A DNA stretch of 64,000 nucleotides, taken from the NCBI RefSeq assembly GCF_010015445.1, contig NC_053116.1, forward strand, positions 38,727,704-38,791,703, read 5' to 3'. Made by a program: the position numbers and the translations under genes. The notes beneath the pieces are model-generated. The model saw nothing but the letters and a program-made list of their open reading frames with translations. It made no database searches and was not told the origin of the DNA. This DNA is from Perca fluviatilis. Its lineage: Eukaryota; Chordata; Actinopteri; Perciformes; Percidae. Shown piece after piece: positions 13,740 through 28,500 of this stretch (positions are counted from its first letter, which is position 1; each line of letters begins with the position of its first letter).

Positions 13740-16700
13740 TTCCTTATTCATTGGTCTTGGTTTGGACCGCCCCCTATGTTTAAGCCACGCCCCCTTTCAT
13801 AACTGGTGACCTGTTTAAGGTAGAGTCTTATGTAAGGTATCAATGATCTCAGCAGAGACTTCCTTTTTAATTGGTAATGGTTTGACCCGCCCCCTATGCT
13901 TAAGCCACGCCCCTTTTCACAGCTAATGTATGACAAAGAGTTTTGTGTGAGGTATCGTTGAACTCAGCAGAAATTTCATTCTTCATTGGTGATGGAGTGA
14001 CCCGCCCCCTAAGCTTTAGCCACGACCCCTTTTATAACTAATGACCTGTTTGATGTAGACCCTTGTGTGAGGTATCATTGAACTCAGCAGAGACTTCCTT
14101 CTTCATTGGTTATGGTTTGGCCCGCCCCCCTATGTTTAAGCCACGCCCCCTTTCATAACTGGTGACCTGTTTAAGGTAGAGTCTTATGTAACTGTTCAAT
14201 GATCTGAGCACAGACTTCCTTATTCATTGTTCATGGTTTGGACCGCCCCCTATGCTTAAGCCACGCCCCTTTCATACCATTTGAACCATTTCAGGTAGAC
14301 CCTTGTGTGAGGTATCATTGAACTCAGCAGAGACTTCCTTCTTCATTGGTGATGGTTGTACCCGCCCCTAAGATTAAGCCATGCCCCCTTTTATAACTAA
14401 TGACCCGTTTGATGTAGACCCTTGTGTGAGGTATCATTGAACTCAGCAGAGACTTCCTTCTTCATTGGTGATGGTTTGGCCCGCCCCCTATGTTAAAGCC
14501 ACGCCCCTTCCATAACTGGTGACCTGTTTAAGGTAGAGTCTTATGTAACTGTTCAATGATCTGAGCACAGACTTCCTTATTCATTGTTCATGGTTTGGAC
14601 GCCCCTATGCTTAAGCCACGCCCCTTTCATACCATTTGAATCTGAGCAGAGACTTCCTTATTCATTGGTCATGGTTTGGACCGCCCCTATGCTTAAGCCA
14701 CGCCCCCTTTCATAACATTTGAACCATTTCAGATAGACCCTTGTGTGAGGTATCATTGAACTCAGCAGAGACTTCCTTCTTCATTGGTTATGGTTTGGCC
14801 CGCCCCCCTATGTTTAAGCCACGCCCCCTTTCATAACTAGTGACCTGTTTAAGGTAGAGTCTTATGTAACGTATCAATGATCTCAGCAGAGACTTCCTTT
14901 TTAATTGGTAATGGTTTGACCCGCCCCTATGCTTAAGCCACGCCCCTTTCATACCATTTGAACCATTTCAGGTAGACCCTTGTGTGAGGTATCATTGAAC
15001 TCAGCAGAGACTTCCTTCTTCATTGGTGATGGTTTGGCCCGCCCCTATGTTTAAGCCACGCCATCTTTCATAACATTTCAACCGTTTAAGGTATACCCTT
15101 GTGTGAGGTATCATTGAACTCAGCAGAGACTTCCTTCTTCATTGGTCATGGTTTGGACCGCCCCCTATGCTTAAGCCACGCCCCCTTTCATAACTGGTGA
15201 CCTGTTTAAGGTAGAGTCTTATGTAACGTTATCAATGATCTGAGCAGAGACTTCCTTATTCATTGGTCATGGTTTGGACCGCCCCCATGCTTAAGCCACG
15301 CCCCTTTCATAACATTTGAACCATTTCAGATAGACCCTTGTGTGAGGTATCATTGAACTCAGCAGAGACTTCCTTCTTCATTGGTGATGGTTTTGCCCGC
15401 CCCTATGTTTAAGCCACGCCCCCTTTCATAACTGGTGACCTGTTTAAGGTAGAGTCTTATGTAACGTATCAATGATCTCAGCAGAGACTTCCTTTTTAAT
15501 TGGTAATGGTTTGACCCGCCCCCTATGCTTAAGCCACGCCCCTTTCATACCATTTGAACCATTTCAGGTAGACCCTTGTGTGAGGTATCATTGAACTCAG
15601 CAGAGACTTCCTTCTTCATTGGTGATGGTTTGGCCCGCCCCCCTATGTTTAAGCCACGCCCCCTTTCATAACTGGTGACCTGTTTAAGGTAGAGTCTTAT
15701 GTAACGTATCAATGATCTCAGGAGAGACTTCCTTTTTAATTGGTAATGGTTTGAACCGCCCCCTATGCTTAAGCCACGCCCCTTTCATACCATTTGAACC
15801 ATTTCAGGTAGACCCTTGTGTGAGGTATCATTGAACTCAGCAGAGACTTCCTTCTTCATTGGTGATGGTTTGGCCCGCCCCCCTACGTTTAAGCCACGCC
15901 CCCTTTTCATAACTGGTGACCTGTTTAAGGTAGAGTCTTATGTAACGTATAAATGATCTGAGCAGAGACTTCCTTATTCATTGGTCTTGGTTTGGACCGC
16001 CCCCTATGCTTAAGCCACGCCCCCTTTCATAACATTTGAACCATTTCAGGTAGATCCTTGTGTGAGGTATCATTAAACTCAGCAGAGACTTCCTTTTTAA
16101 TTGGTAATGGTTTGACCCGCCCCCTATGCTTAAGCGACGCCCCTTTCAGAGCTAATGAAACGTATGACAAAGAGTCTTGTGTGAGGTATCATTGAACTCA
16201 GCAGAGACTTCCTTCTTCATTGGTTATGGTTTGGTCCGCCCCCCCTATGTTTAAGCCACGCCCCCTTTTCATAACTGGTGACCTGTTTAAGGTAGAGTAT
16301 TATGTAACGTATCAATGATCTGAGCAGAGACTTCTTTATTCATTGGTCTTGGTTTGGACCGCCCCCTATGCTTAAGCCACGCCCCCTTTCATAACTGGTG
16401 TGAGGTATCGTTGAACTCAGCAGAAATTTCAGTCTTCATTTGTGATGGAGTAACCCACCCCCTAAGCTTTAGCCACGCCCCCTTTTATAACATTTGAACC
16501 GTTTAAGGTATACCCTTGTGTGAGGTATCATTGAACTCATCAGAGACTTCCTTCTTCATTGGTTATGGTTTGGCCCGCCCCCCTATGTTTAAGCCACGCC
16601 CCCTTTCATAACTGGTGACCTGTTTAAGGTAGAGTCTTATGTAACGTATCAATGATCTGAGCACAGACTTCCTTATTCATTGTTCATGGTTTGGACCGCT

Positions 16701-19700
16701 CCCTATGCTTAAGCCACGCCCCCTTTCATAACTGGTGACCTGTTTAAGGTAGAGTCTTATGTAAGGTATCAATGATCTTAGCAGAGACTTCCTTTTTAAT
16801 TGGTAATGGTTTGACCCGCCCCCTATGCTTAAGCCACGCCCCTTTTCACAGCTAATGTATGACAAAGAGTTTTGTGTGAGGTATCGTTGAACTCAGCAGA
16901 AATTTCATTCTTCATTGGTGATGGAGTGACCCGCCCCCTAAGCTTTAGCCACGACCCCTTTTATAACTAATGACCTGTTTGATGTAGACCCTTGTGTGAG
17001 GTATCATTAAACTCAGCAGAGACTTCCTTTTTAATTGGTAATGGTTTGACCCGCCCCCTATGCTTAAGCGACGCCCCTTTCAGAGCTAATGAAACGTATG
17101 ACAAAGAGTCTTGTTTGAGGTATCGTTGAACTCAGCAGAAATTTCAATCTTCATTGGTGATGGAGTGACCCGCCCCCTAATCTTTAGCCACGCCCCCTTT
17201 TATAACTAATGACCCGTTTGATGTAAACTCTTGTGTGAGGTATCATTGAACTCAGCAGAGACTTCCTTCTTCATTGGTGATGGTTGTACCCGCCCCCTAA
17301 GATTAAGCCATGCCCCCTTTTATAACTAATGACCCGTTTGATGTAGACCCTTGTGTGAGGTATCATTGAACTCAGCAGAGACTTCCTTATTCATTGGTCT
17401 TGGTTTGGACCGCCCCCTATGTTTAAGCCACGCCCCCTTTCATAACTGGTGACCTGTTTAAGGTACAGTCTTATGTAACGTATCAATGATCTGAGCAGAG
17501 ACTTCCTTATTCATTGGTCATGGTTTGGACCGCCCCCTATGCTTAAGCCACGCCCCCTTTCATAACATTTGAACCATTTCAGGTAGATCCTTGCGTGAGG
17601 TATAATTAAACTCAGCAGAGACTTCCTTTTTAATTGGTAATGGTTTGACCCGCCCCCTATGCTTAAGCGACGCCCCTTTCAGAGCTAATGAAACGTATGA
17701 CAAAGAGTCTTGTGTGAGGTATCGTTGAACTCAGCAGAAATTTCATTCTTCATTGGTGATGGAGTGACCCGCCCCCTAAGCTTTAGCCACGCCCCCTTTT
17801 ATAACTATTGACCCGTTTGATGTAGACCCTTGTGTGAGGTATCATTGAACTCAGCAGAGACTTCCTTCTTCATTGGTTATGGTTTGGCCCGCCCCCCTAT
17901 GTTAAAGCCACGCCCCCTTCCATAACTGGTGACCTGTTTAAGGTAGAGTCTTATGTAACTGTTCAATGATCTGAGCACAGACTTCCTTATTCATTTTTCA
18001 TGGTTTGGACCGCCCCCTATGCTTAAGCCACGCCCCTTTCATACCATTTGAATCTGAGCAGAGACTTCCTTATTCATTGGTCATGGTTTGGACCGCCCCA
18101 TATGCTTAAGCCACGCCCCTTTCATAACATTTGAACCATTTCAGGTAGACCCTTGTGTGAGGTATCATTGAACTCAGCAGAGACTTCCTTCTTCATTGGT
18201 GATGGTTGTACCCGCCCCCTAGGATTAAGCCACGCCCCCTTTTATAACTAATGACCCGTTTTATGTAGACCCTTGTGTGAGGTATCATTGAACTCAGCAG
18301 AGACTTCCTTCTTCATTGGTGATGGTTTGGCCCGCCCCTATGTTTAAGCCACGCCATCTTTCATAACATTTCAACCGTTTAAGGTATACCCTTGTGTGAG
18401 GTATCATTGAACTCAGCAGAGACTTCCTTCTTCATTGGTTATGGTTTGGTCCGCCCCCCTATGTTTAAGCCACGCCCCCTTTTCATAACTGGTGACCTGT
18501 TTAAGGTAGAGTATTATGTAACGTATCAATGATCTGAGCAGAGACTTCCTTATTCATTGGTCTTGGTTTGGACCGCCCCCTATGCTTAAGCCACGCCCCC
18601 TTTCATAACTGGTGTGAGGTATTGTTGAACTCAGCAGAAATTTCAGTCTTCATTTGTGATGGAGTAACCCGCCCCCTAAGCTTTAGCCACGCCCCCTTTT
18701 ATAACTTTTGAACCATTTCAGGTATACCCTTGTGTGAGGTATCATTGAACTCAGCAGAGACTTCCTTTTTAATTGGTAATGGTTTGACCCCCCCTATGCT
18801 TGAGCGCGCACCCCTTTCAGAGCTTAATGAAACGTATGACAAAGAGTCTTGTTTGAGGTATCGTTGAACTCAGCAGAAATTTCATTCTTCATTGGTGATG
18901 GAGTGACCCGCCCCCTAATCTTTAGCCACGCCCCCTTTTATAACTAATGACCCGTTTGATGTAAACTCTTGTGTGAGGTATCATTGAACTCACTCAATCA
19001 TCTGAGCATTGACTTCCTTATTCATTGGTCATGGTTTAGACCGCCCCCTATGCTTAAGCCACGCCCCCTTTCATAACATTTGAACCATTTCAGGTAGATC
19101 CTTGCGTGAGGTATCATTAAACTCAGCAGAGACTTCCTTCTTCATTGGTTATGGTTTGGGCCCGCCCTATGTTTAAGCCACGCCCCCTTTCATAACTGGT
19201 GACCTGTTTAAGGTAGAGTCTTATGTAACTGTTCAATGATCTGAGCACAGACTTCCTTATTCATTGTTCATGGTTTGGACCGCCCCCTATGCTTAAGCCA
19301 CGCCCCCTTTCATAACTGGTGACCTGTTTAAGGTAGAGTCTTATGTAACGTATCATTGATCTGAGCAGAGACTTCCTTATTCATTGGTCATGGTTTTGAC
19401 CGCCCCATATGCTTAAGCCACGCCCCCTTTCATAACATTTGAACCATTTCAGGTAGATCCTTGTATCATCCTTGTATTTGAACCATTTCAGGTAGATCCT
19501 TGTATCACTGAACTCAGCAGAGACTTCTTTCTTCATTGGTTATGGTTTTGCCCGCCCCCCTATGTTTAAGCCACGCCCCTTTTCATAACTGGTGACCTGT
19601 TTAAGGTAGAGTCTTATTTAACGTATCAATGATCTGAGCAGAGACTTCCTTATTCATTGGTCATGGTTTGGACAGCCCCCTATGCTTAAGCCACGCCCCC

Positions 19701-20605
19701 TTTCATAACTGGTGACCTGTTTAAGGTAGAGTCTTATGTAACGTATCAATGATCTGAGCAGAGACTTCCTTATTCATTGGTCAGGGTTTGGACCGCCCCC
19801 TATGCTTAAGCCACGCCCCCTTTCATAACATTTGAACCATTTCAGGTATACCCTTGTGTGAGGTATCATTGAACTCAGCAGAGACTTCCTTTTTAATTGG
19901 TAATGGTTTGACCCGCCCCCTATGCTTAAGCGACGCCCCTTTCAGAGCTAATGAAACGTATGACAAAGAGTCTTGTTTGAGGTATCGTTGAACTCAGCAG
20001 AAATTTCATTCTTCATTGGTGATGGAGTGACCCGCCCCCTAATCTTTAGCCACGCCCCCTTTTATAACTAATGACCCGTTTGATGTAAACTCTTGTGTGA
20101 GGTATCATTGAACTCAGCAGAGACTTCCTTCTTCATTGGTCATGGTTTAGACCGCCCCCTATGCTTAAGCCACGCCCCTTTCATAACATTTGAACCATTT
20201 CAGGTAGATCCTTGCGGAGGTATCATTAAACTCAGCAGAGACTTCCTTCTTCATTGGTTATGGTTTGGCCCGCCCCCCTATGTTTAAGCCACGCCCCCTT
20301 TTCATAACTGGTGACCTGTTTAAGGTAGAGTCTTATGTAACGTATCAATGATCTCAGCAGAGACTTCCTTTTTAATTGGTAATGGTTTGGACCGCCCCCT
20401 ATGCTTAAGCCACGCCCCTTTCATTACCATTTGAACCATTTCAGGTAGACCCTTGTGTGAGGTATCATTGAACTCAGCAGAGACTTCCTTCTTCATTGGT
20501 GATGGTTTGGCCCGCCCCCCTATGTTTAAGCCACGCCCCTTTCATAACTGGTGACCTGTTTAAGGTAGGGTCTTATGTAACGTATCAATGATCTCAGCAG
20601 AGACT
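13740..20605 (+). repeat. Large duplicated block, copy 1 (about 6.9 kb)
   Basis: This block matches 30,835-37,347 in monomer order and in private variants. Shared markers include the chimeric monomer (16,391 and 18,604), the 39 bp internal duplication (19,438), GACAGCCCCC (about 19,671) and CTCACTCAATCATCTG (about 18,989). The offset is about 17,095 at the left end and about 16,740 on the right, because copy 2 lacks about 355 bp (three monomers, near 15,770-16,125 of this copy). Edges were placed where shared variants stop. Confidence 0.8.
19438..19507 (+). repeat. 39 bp internal tandem duplication inside a monomer (exemplar)
   Basis: TTTGAACCATTTCAGG followed by TAGATCCTTGTATCA occurs twice, 39 bp apart, inside one monomer. 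The same arrangement recurs near 36,177, 44,347, 47,856, 48,247, 51,690 and 56,061. Its flanks are shared too (GACTTCTTTCTTC and TGGTTTTGCCCG downstream), so these are copies of one event rather than independent slippage. Confidence 0.85.
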
Positions 20606-22969
20606 TCCTTCTTCATTGGTGATGGTTTGGCCCGCCCTATGTTTAAGCCACGCCATCTTTCATAACATTTCAACCGTTTAAGGTATACCCTTGTGTGAGG
20701 TATCACTGAACTCAGCAGAGACTTCCTTCTTCATTGGTTATGGTTTGGCCCGCCCCCCTACGTTTAAGCCACGCCCCCTTTTCATAACTGGTGACCTGTT
20801 TAAGGTAGAGTCTTATGTAACGTATCAATGATCTGAGCAGAGACTTCCTTATTCATTGGTCTTGGTTTGGACCGCCCTGGTTTAAGCCACGCCCCCTTTC
20901 ATAACTGGTGACCTGTTTAAGGTACAGTCTTATGTAACGTATCAATGATCTGAGCAGAGACTTCCTTATTCATTGGTCATGGTTTGGACCGCCCCCTATG
21001 CTTAAGCCACGCCCCCTTTCATAACATTTGAACCATTTCAGGTAGATCCTTGCGTGAGGTATCATTAAACTCAGCAGAGACTTCCTTTTTAATTGGTAAT
21101 GGTTTGACCCGCCCCCTATGCTTAAGCGACGCCCCTTTCAGAGCTAATGAAACGTATGACAAAGAGTCTTGTGTGAGGTATCGTTGAACTCAGCAGAAAT
21201 TTCATTCTTCATTGGTGATGGAGTGACCCGGCCCCTAAGCTTTAGCCACGCCCCCTTTTATAACTAATGACCCGTTTGATGTAGACCCTTGTGTGAGGTA
21301 TCATTGAACTCAGCAGAGACTTCCTTCTTCATTGTTCATGGTTTGGACCGCCCCCTATGCTTAAGCCACGCCCCTTTCATACCATTTGAATCTGAGCAGA
21401 GACTTCCTTATTCATTGGTCATGGTTTGGACCGCCCCCTATGCTTAAGCCACGCCCCCTTTCATAACATTTGAACCATTTCAGATAGACCCTTGTGTGAG
21501 GTATCATTGAACTCAGCAGAGACATCCTTCTTCATTGGTTATGGTTGGCCCGCCCCCCTATGTTTAAGCCACGCCCCCTTTCATAACTGGTGACCTGTTT
21601 AAGGTAGAGTCTTATGTAACGTATCAATGATCTGAGCAGAGACTTCCTTATTCATCTGTCATGGTTTGGACCGCCCCCTATGCTTAAGCCACGCCCCTTT
21701 CATACCATTTGAACCATTTCAGGTAGACCCTTGTGTGAGGTATCATTGAACTCAGCAGAGACTTCCTTCTTCATTGATGATTGTTGTACCCGCCCCCTAA
21801 GATTAAGCCATGCCCCCTTTTATAACTAATGACCCGTTTGATGTAGACCCTTGTGTGAGGTATCATTGAACTCAGCAGAGACTTCCTTCTTCATTGGTGA
21901 TGGTTTGGCCCGCCCCCCTACGTTTAAGCCACGCCCCTTTTCATAACTGGTGACCTGTTTAAGGTAGAGTCTTATGTAACGTATCAATGATCTGAGCAGA
22001 GACTTCCTTATTCATCTGTCATGGTTTGGACCGCCCCCTATGCTTAAGCCACGCCCCTTTCATACCATTTGAACCATTTCAGGTAGACCCTTGTGTGAGG
22101 TATCATTGAACTCAGCAGAGACTTCCTTCTTCATTGGTTATAGTTTGGCCCGCCCCCCTATGTTTAAGCCACGCCCCCTTTCATAACTGGTGACCTGTTT
22201 AAGGTAGAGTCTTATGTAACGTATCAATGATCTGAGCACAGACTTCCTTATTCATTGTTCATGGTTTGCAACGGCTCCCTATGCTTAAGCCACGCCCCCT
22301 TTCATAACTGGTGACCTGTTTAAGGTAGAGTCTTGTGTAACGTATCAATCATCTGAGCATTGACTTCCTTATTCATTGGTTATGGTTGGCCGCCCCCTAT
22401 GTTTAAGCCACGCCCCCTTTCATAACTGGTGACCTGTTTACGGTAGAGTCTTATGTAACGTTATCAATGATCTGAGCAGAGACTTCCTTATTCATCTGTC
22501 ATGGTTTGGACCGCCCCCATGCTTAAGCCACGCCCCTTTCATACCATTTGAACCATTTCAGGTAGACCCTTGTGTGAGGTATCATTGAACTCAGCAGAGA
22601 CTTCCTTCTTCATTGATGATTGTTGTACCCGCCCCCTAAGATTAAGCCATGCCCCCTTTTATAACTAATGACCCGTTTGATGTAGACCCTTGTGTGAGGT
22701 ATCATTGAACTCAGCAGAGACTTCCTTCTTCATTGGTGATGGTTTGGCCCGCCCCCCTACGTTTAAGCCACGCCCCCTTTTCATAACTGGTGATCTGTTT
22801 AAGGTAGAGTCTTATGTAACGTATCAATGATCTGAGCAGAGACTTCCTTATTCATTGGTCGCGGTTTGGACCGCCCCCTATGCTTAAGCCACGCCCCCTT
22901 TCATAACATTTGAACCATTTCAGGTAGATCCTTGTGTGAGGTATCATTGAACTCAGCAGAGACTTCCTT

Positions 22970-25500
22970 CTTCATTGGTTATGGTTTGGCCCGCCCCCCT
23001 ACGTTTAAGCCACGCCCCCTTTCATAACTGGTGACCTGTTTAAGGTAGAGTCTTATGTAACGTATCAATGATCTCAGCAGAGACTTCCTTTTTAATTGGT
23101 AATGGTTTGACCCGCCCCCTATGCTTAAGCCACGCCCCTTTCATTACCATATGAACCATTTCAGGTAGACCCTTGTGTGAGGTATCATTGAACTCAGCAG
23201 AGACTTCCTTCTTCATTGGTGATGGTTTGGCCCGCCCTATTGCCGCTTTACCACGCTATCTTTCATAACATTTCAACCGTTTAAGGTATACCCTTGTGTG
23301 AGGTATCATTGAACTCAGCAGAGACTTCCTTCTTCATTGGTTATGGTTTGGCCCGGCCCCTACGCGTTTAAACCCGCCCCCTTTTTCATAACTGGTGACC
23401 TGTTTAAGGTAGAGTCTTATGTAACGTATCAATGATCTGAGCATAGACTTCCTTATTCATTGGTCAGGGTTTGGACCGCCCCCTATGCTTAAGCCACGCC
23501 CCCTTTCATAACATTTGAACCATTTCAGGTAGATCCTTGCGTGAGGTATCATTAAACTCAGCAGAGACTTCCTTTTTAATTGGTAATGGTTTGACCCGCC
23601 CCTATGCTTAGACGCGCACCCTTTTCAGAGCTAATGAAACGTATGACAAAGAGTCTTGTTTGAGGTATCGTTGAACTCAGCAGAAATTTCACTCTTCATT
23701 GGTGATGGAGTGACCTGGCCCCTAATCTTTAGCCACGCCCCTTTTATAACTAATGACCCGTTTCATGTAAACTCTTGTGTGAGGTATCATTGAACTCAGC
23801 AGAGACTTCCTTCTTCATTGGTTATAGTTTGGCCCGCCCCCCTATGTTTAAGCCACGCCCCCTTTCATAACTGGTGACCTGTTTAAGGTAGAGTCTTATG
23901 TAACGTATCAATGATCTGAGCACAGACTTCCTTATTCATTGTTCATGGTTTGGACCGCTCCCTATGCTTAAGCCACGCCCCCTTTCATAACTGGTGACCT
24001 GTTTAAGGTAGAGTCTTGTGTAACGTATCAATCATCTGAGCATTGACTTCCTTATTCATTGGTTATGGTTGGCCCGCCCCCCTATGTTTAAGCCACGCCC
24101 CCTTTCATAACTGGTGACCTGTTTAAGGTAGAGTCTTATGTAACGTATCAATGATCTGAGCAGAGACTTCCTTATTCATCTGTCATGGTTTGGACCGCCC
24201 CCTATGCTTAAGCCACGCCCCTTTCATACCATTTGAACCATTTCAGGTAGACCCTTGTGTGAGGTATCATTGAACTCAGCAGAGACTTCCTTCTTCATTG
24301 ATGATTGTTGTACCCGCCCCCTAAGATTAAGCCATGCCCCCTTTTATAACTAATGACCCGTTTGATGTAGACCCTTGTGTGAGGTATCATTGAACTCAGC
24401 AGAGACTTCCTTCTTCATTGGTTATGGTTTGGCCCGCCCCCCTACGTTTAAGCCACGCCCCCTTTCATAACTGGTGACCTGTTTAAGGTAGAGTCTTATG
24501 TAACGTATCAATGATCTCAGCAGAGACTTCCTTTTTAATTGGTAATGGTTTGACCCGCCCCCTATGCTTAAGCCACGCCCCTTTCATTACCATATGAACC
24601 ATTTCAGGTAGACCCTTGTGTGAGGTATCATTGAACTCAGCAGAGACTTCCTTCTTCATTGGTGATGGTTTGGCCCGCCCCTATGTTTAAGCCACGCTAT
24701 CTTTCATAACATTTCAACCGTTTAAGGTATACCCTTGTGTGAGGTATCATTGAACTCAGCAGAGACTTCCTTCTTCATTGGTTATGGTTTGGCCCGCCCC
24801 CTTACGTTTAAACCCGCCCCTTTTCATAACTGGTGACCTGTTTAAGGTAGAGTCTTATGTAACGTATCAATGATCTGAGCATAGACTTCCTTATTCATTG
24901 GTCAGGGTTTGGACCGCCCCCTATGCTTAAGCCACGCCCCCTTTCATAACATTTGAACCATTTCAGGTAGATCCTTGCGTGAGGTATCATTAAACTCAGC
25001 AGAGACTTCCTTTTTAATTGGTAATGGTTTGACCCGCCCCCTATGCTTAAGCGATGCCCTTTTCAGAGCTAATGAAACGTATGACAAAGAGTCTTGTTTG
25101 AGGTATCGTTGAACTCAGCAGAAATTTCATTCTTCATTGGTGATGGAGTGACCTGGCCCCTAATCTTTAGCCACGCCCCCTTTTATAACTAATGACCCGT
25201 TTGATGTAAACTCTTGTGTGAGGTATCATTGAACTCAGCAGAGACTTCCTTCTTCATTGGTTATAGTTTGGCCCGCCCCCCTATGTTTAAGCCACGCCCC
25301 CTTTCATAACTGGTGACCTGTTTAAGGTAGAGTCTTATGTAACGTATCAATGATCTGAGCACAGACTTCCTTATTCATTGTTCATGGTTTGGACCGCTCC
25401 CTATGCTTAAGCCACGCCCCCTTTCATAACTGGTGACCTGTTTAAGGTAGAGTCTTGTGTAACGTATCAATCATCTGAGCATTGACTTCCTTATTCATTG
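22970..25500 (+). repeat. Tandem duplication of a 12-monomer block (about 1,440 bp)
   Basis: Markers recur 1,440 bp apart: GTTTAAAC at 23,366 and 24,806, GGTTATAGTTTGG at about 23,820 and 25,260, and CATTACCATATG at about 23,146 and 24,586. The copies part company near 24,060 and 25,500, where GGTTATGGTTGGCCC is replaced by GGTCATGGTTTAGACC. Further related copies follow at 26,640 and beyond with altered lengths. Confidence 0.75.
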
Positions 25501-28500
25501 GTCATGGTTTAGACCGCCCCCTATGCTTAAGCCACGCCCCCTTTCATAACTGGTGACCTGTTTGCGGTAGGGTCTTATGTAACGTATCAATGATCTCAGC
25601 AGAGACTTCCTTCTTCATTGGTGATGGTTTGGCCCGCCCTATGTTTAAGCCACGCCATCTTTCATAACATTTCAACCGTTTAAGGTATACCCTCGTTGAG
25701 GTATCATTGAACTCAGCAGAGACTTCCTTCTTCATTGTTCATGGTTTGGACCGCCCCCTATGCTTAAGCCACGCCCCTTTCATACCATTTGAATCTGAGC
25801 AGAGACTTCCTTATTCATTGGTCATGGTTTGGACCGCCCCCTATGCTTAAGCCACGCCCCCTTTCATAACATTTGAACCATTTCAGATAGACCCTTGTGT
25901 GAGGTATCATTGAACTCAGCAGAGACATCCTTCTTCATTGGTTATGGTTGGCCTGCCCCCCTATGTTTAAGCCACGCCCCCTTTCATAACTGGTGACCTG
26001 TTTAAGGTAGAGTCTTATGTAACGTATCAATGATCTGAGCACAGACTTCCTTATTCATTGTTCATGGTTTGGACCGCTCCCTATGCTTAAGCCACGCCCC
26101 CTTTCATAACTGGTGACCTGTTTAAGGTAGAGTCTTGTGTAACGTATCAATCATCTGAGCAGAGACTTCCTTATTCATCTGTCATGGTTTGGACCGCCCC
26201 CTATGCTTAAGCCACGCCCCTTTCATACCATTTGAACCATTTCAGGTAGACCCTTGTGTGAGGTATCATTGAACTCAGCAGAGACTTCCTTCTTCATTGA
26301 TGATTGTTATACCCGCCCCCTAAGATTAAGCCATGCCCCCTTTTATAACTAATGACCCGTTTGATGTAGACCCTTGTGTGAGGTATCATTGAACTCAGCA
26401 GAGACTTCCTTCTTCATTGGTGATGGTTTGGCCCGCCCCCCTACGTTTAAGCCACGCCCCCTTTTCATAACTGGTGACCTGTTTAAGGTAGAGTCTTATG
26501 TAACGTATCAATGATCTGAGCAGAGACTTCCTTATTCATTGGTCATGGTTTGGACCGCCCCCTATGCTTAAGCCACGCCCCCTTTCATAACATTTGAACC
26601 ATTTCAGGTAGATCCTTGTGTGAGGTATCATTGAACTCAGCAGAGACTTCCTTCTTCATTGGTTATGGTTTGGGCCCGCCCCTCCGTTTAAGCCACGCCC
26701 CTTTCATAACTGGTGACCTGTTTAAGGTAGAGTCTTATGTAACGTATCAATGATCTCAGCAGAGACTTCCTTTTTAATTGGTAATGGTTTGACCCGCCCC
26801 CTATGCTTAAGCCACGCCCCTTTCATTACCATATGAACCATTTCAGGTAGACCCTTGTGTGAGGTATCATTGAACTCAGCAGAGACTTCCTTCTTCATTG
26901 GTGATGGTTTGGCCCGCCCCTATGTTTAAGCCACGCTATCTTTCATAACATTTCAACCGTTTAAGGTATACCCTTGTGTGAGGTATCATTGAACTCAGCA
27001 GAGACTTCCTTCTTCATTGGTTATGGTTTGGCCCGCCCCCCTACGTTTAAACCCGCCCCCTTTTCATAACTGGTGACCTGTTTAAGGTAGAGTCTTATGT
27101 AACGTATCAATGATCTGAGCATAGACTTCCTTATTCATTGGTCAGGGTTTGGACCGCCCCCTATGCTTAAGCCACGCCCCCTTTCATAACATTTGAACCA
27201 TTTCAGGTAGATCCTTGCGTGAGGTATCATTAAACTCAGCAGAGACTTCCTTTTTAATTGGCAATGGTTTGACCCGCCCCCTATGCTTAAGCGACGCCCT
27301 TTTCAGAGCTAATGAAACGTATGACAAAGAGTCTTGTTTGAGGTATCGTTGAACTCAGCAGAAATTTCACTCTTCATTGGTGATGGAGTGACCTGGCCCC
27401 TAATCTTTAGCCACGCCCCCTTTTATAACTAATGACCCGTTTCATGTAAACTCTTGTGTGAGGTATCATTGAACTCAGCAGAGACTTCCTTCTTCATTGG
27501 TTATAGTTTGGCGCCCCCCCTTATGTTTAAGCCACGCCCCTTTCATAACTGGTGACCTGTTTAAGGTAGAGTCTTATGTAACGTAACAATGATCTGAGCA
27601 CAGACTTCCTTATTCATTGTTCATGGTTTGGACCGCCCCTATGCTTAAGCCACGCCCCCTTTCATAACTGGTGACCTGTTTAAGGTAGAGTCTTGTGTAA
27701 CGTATCAATCATCTGAGCATTGACTTCCTTATTCATTGGTTATGGTTGGCCCGCCCCCCTATGTTTAAGCCACGCCCCCTTTCATAACTGGTGACCTGTT
27801 TAAGGTAGAGTCTTATGTAACGTATCAATGATCTGAGCAGAGACTTCCTTATTCATCTGTCATGGTTTGGACCGCCCCCTATGCTTAAGCCACGCCCCTT
27901 TCATACCATTTGAACCATTTCAGGTAGACCCTTGTGTGAGGTATCATTGAACTCAGCAGAGACTTCCTTCTTCATTGGTTATAGTTTGGCCCGCCCCCCT
28001 ATGTTTAAGCCACGCCCCCTTTCATAACTGGTGACCTGTTTAAGGTAGAGTCTTATGTAACGTATCAATGATCTGAGCACAGACTTCCTTATTCATTGTT
28101 CATGGTTTGGACCGCTCCCTATGCTTAAGCCACGCCCCCTTCATAACTGGTGACCTGTTTAAGGTAGAGTCTTGTGTAACGTTATCAATCATCTGAGCAT
28201 TGACTTCCTTATTCATTGGTTATGGTTGGCCCGCCCCCTATGGTTAAGCCACGCCCCTTTTCATAACTGGTGACCTGTTTAAGGTAGAGTCTGCGTGTAA
28301 CGTATCAATGATCTGAGCAGAGACTTCCTTATTCATCTGTCATGGTTTGGACCGCCCCCTATGCTTAAGCCACGCCCCTTTCATACCATTTGAACCATTT
28401 CAGGTAGACCCTTGTGTGAGGTATCATTGAACTCAGCAGAGACTTCCTTCTTCATTGATGATTGTTGTACCCGCCCCCTAAGATTAAGCCATGCCCCCTT

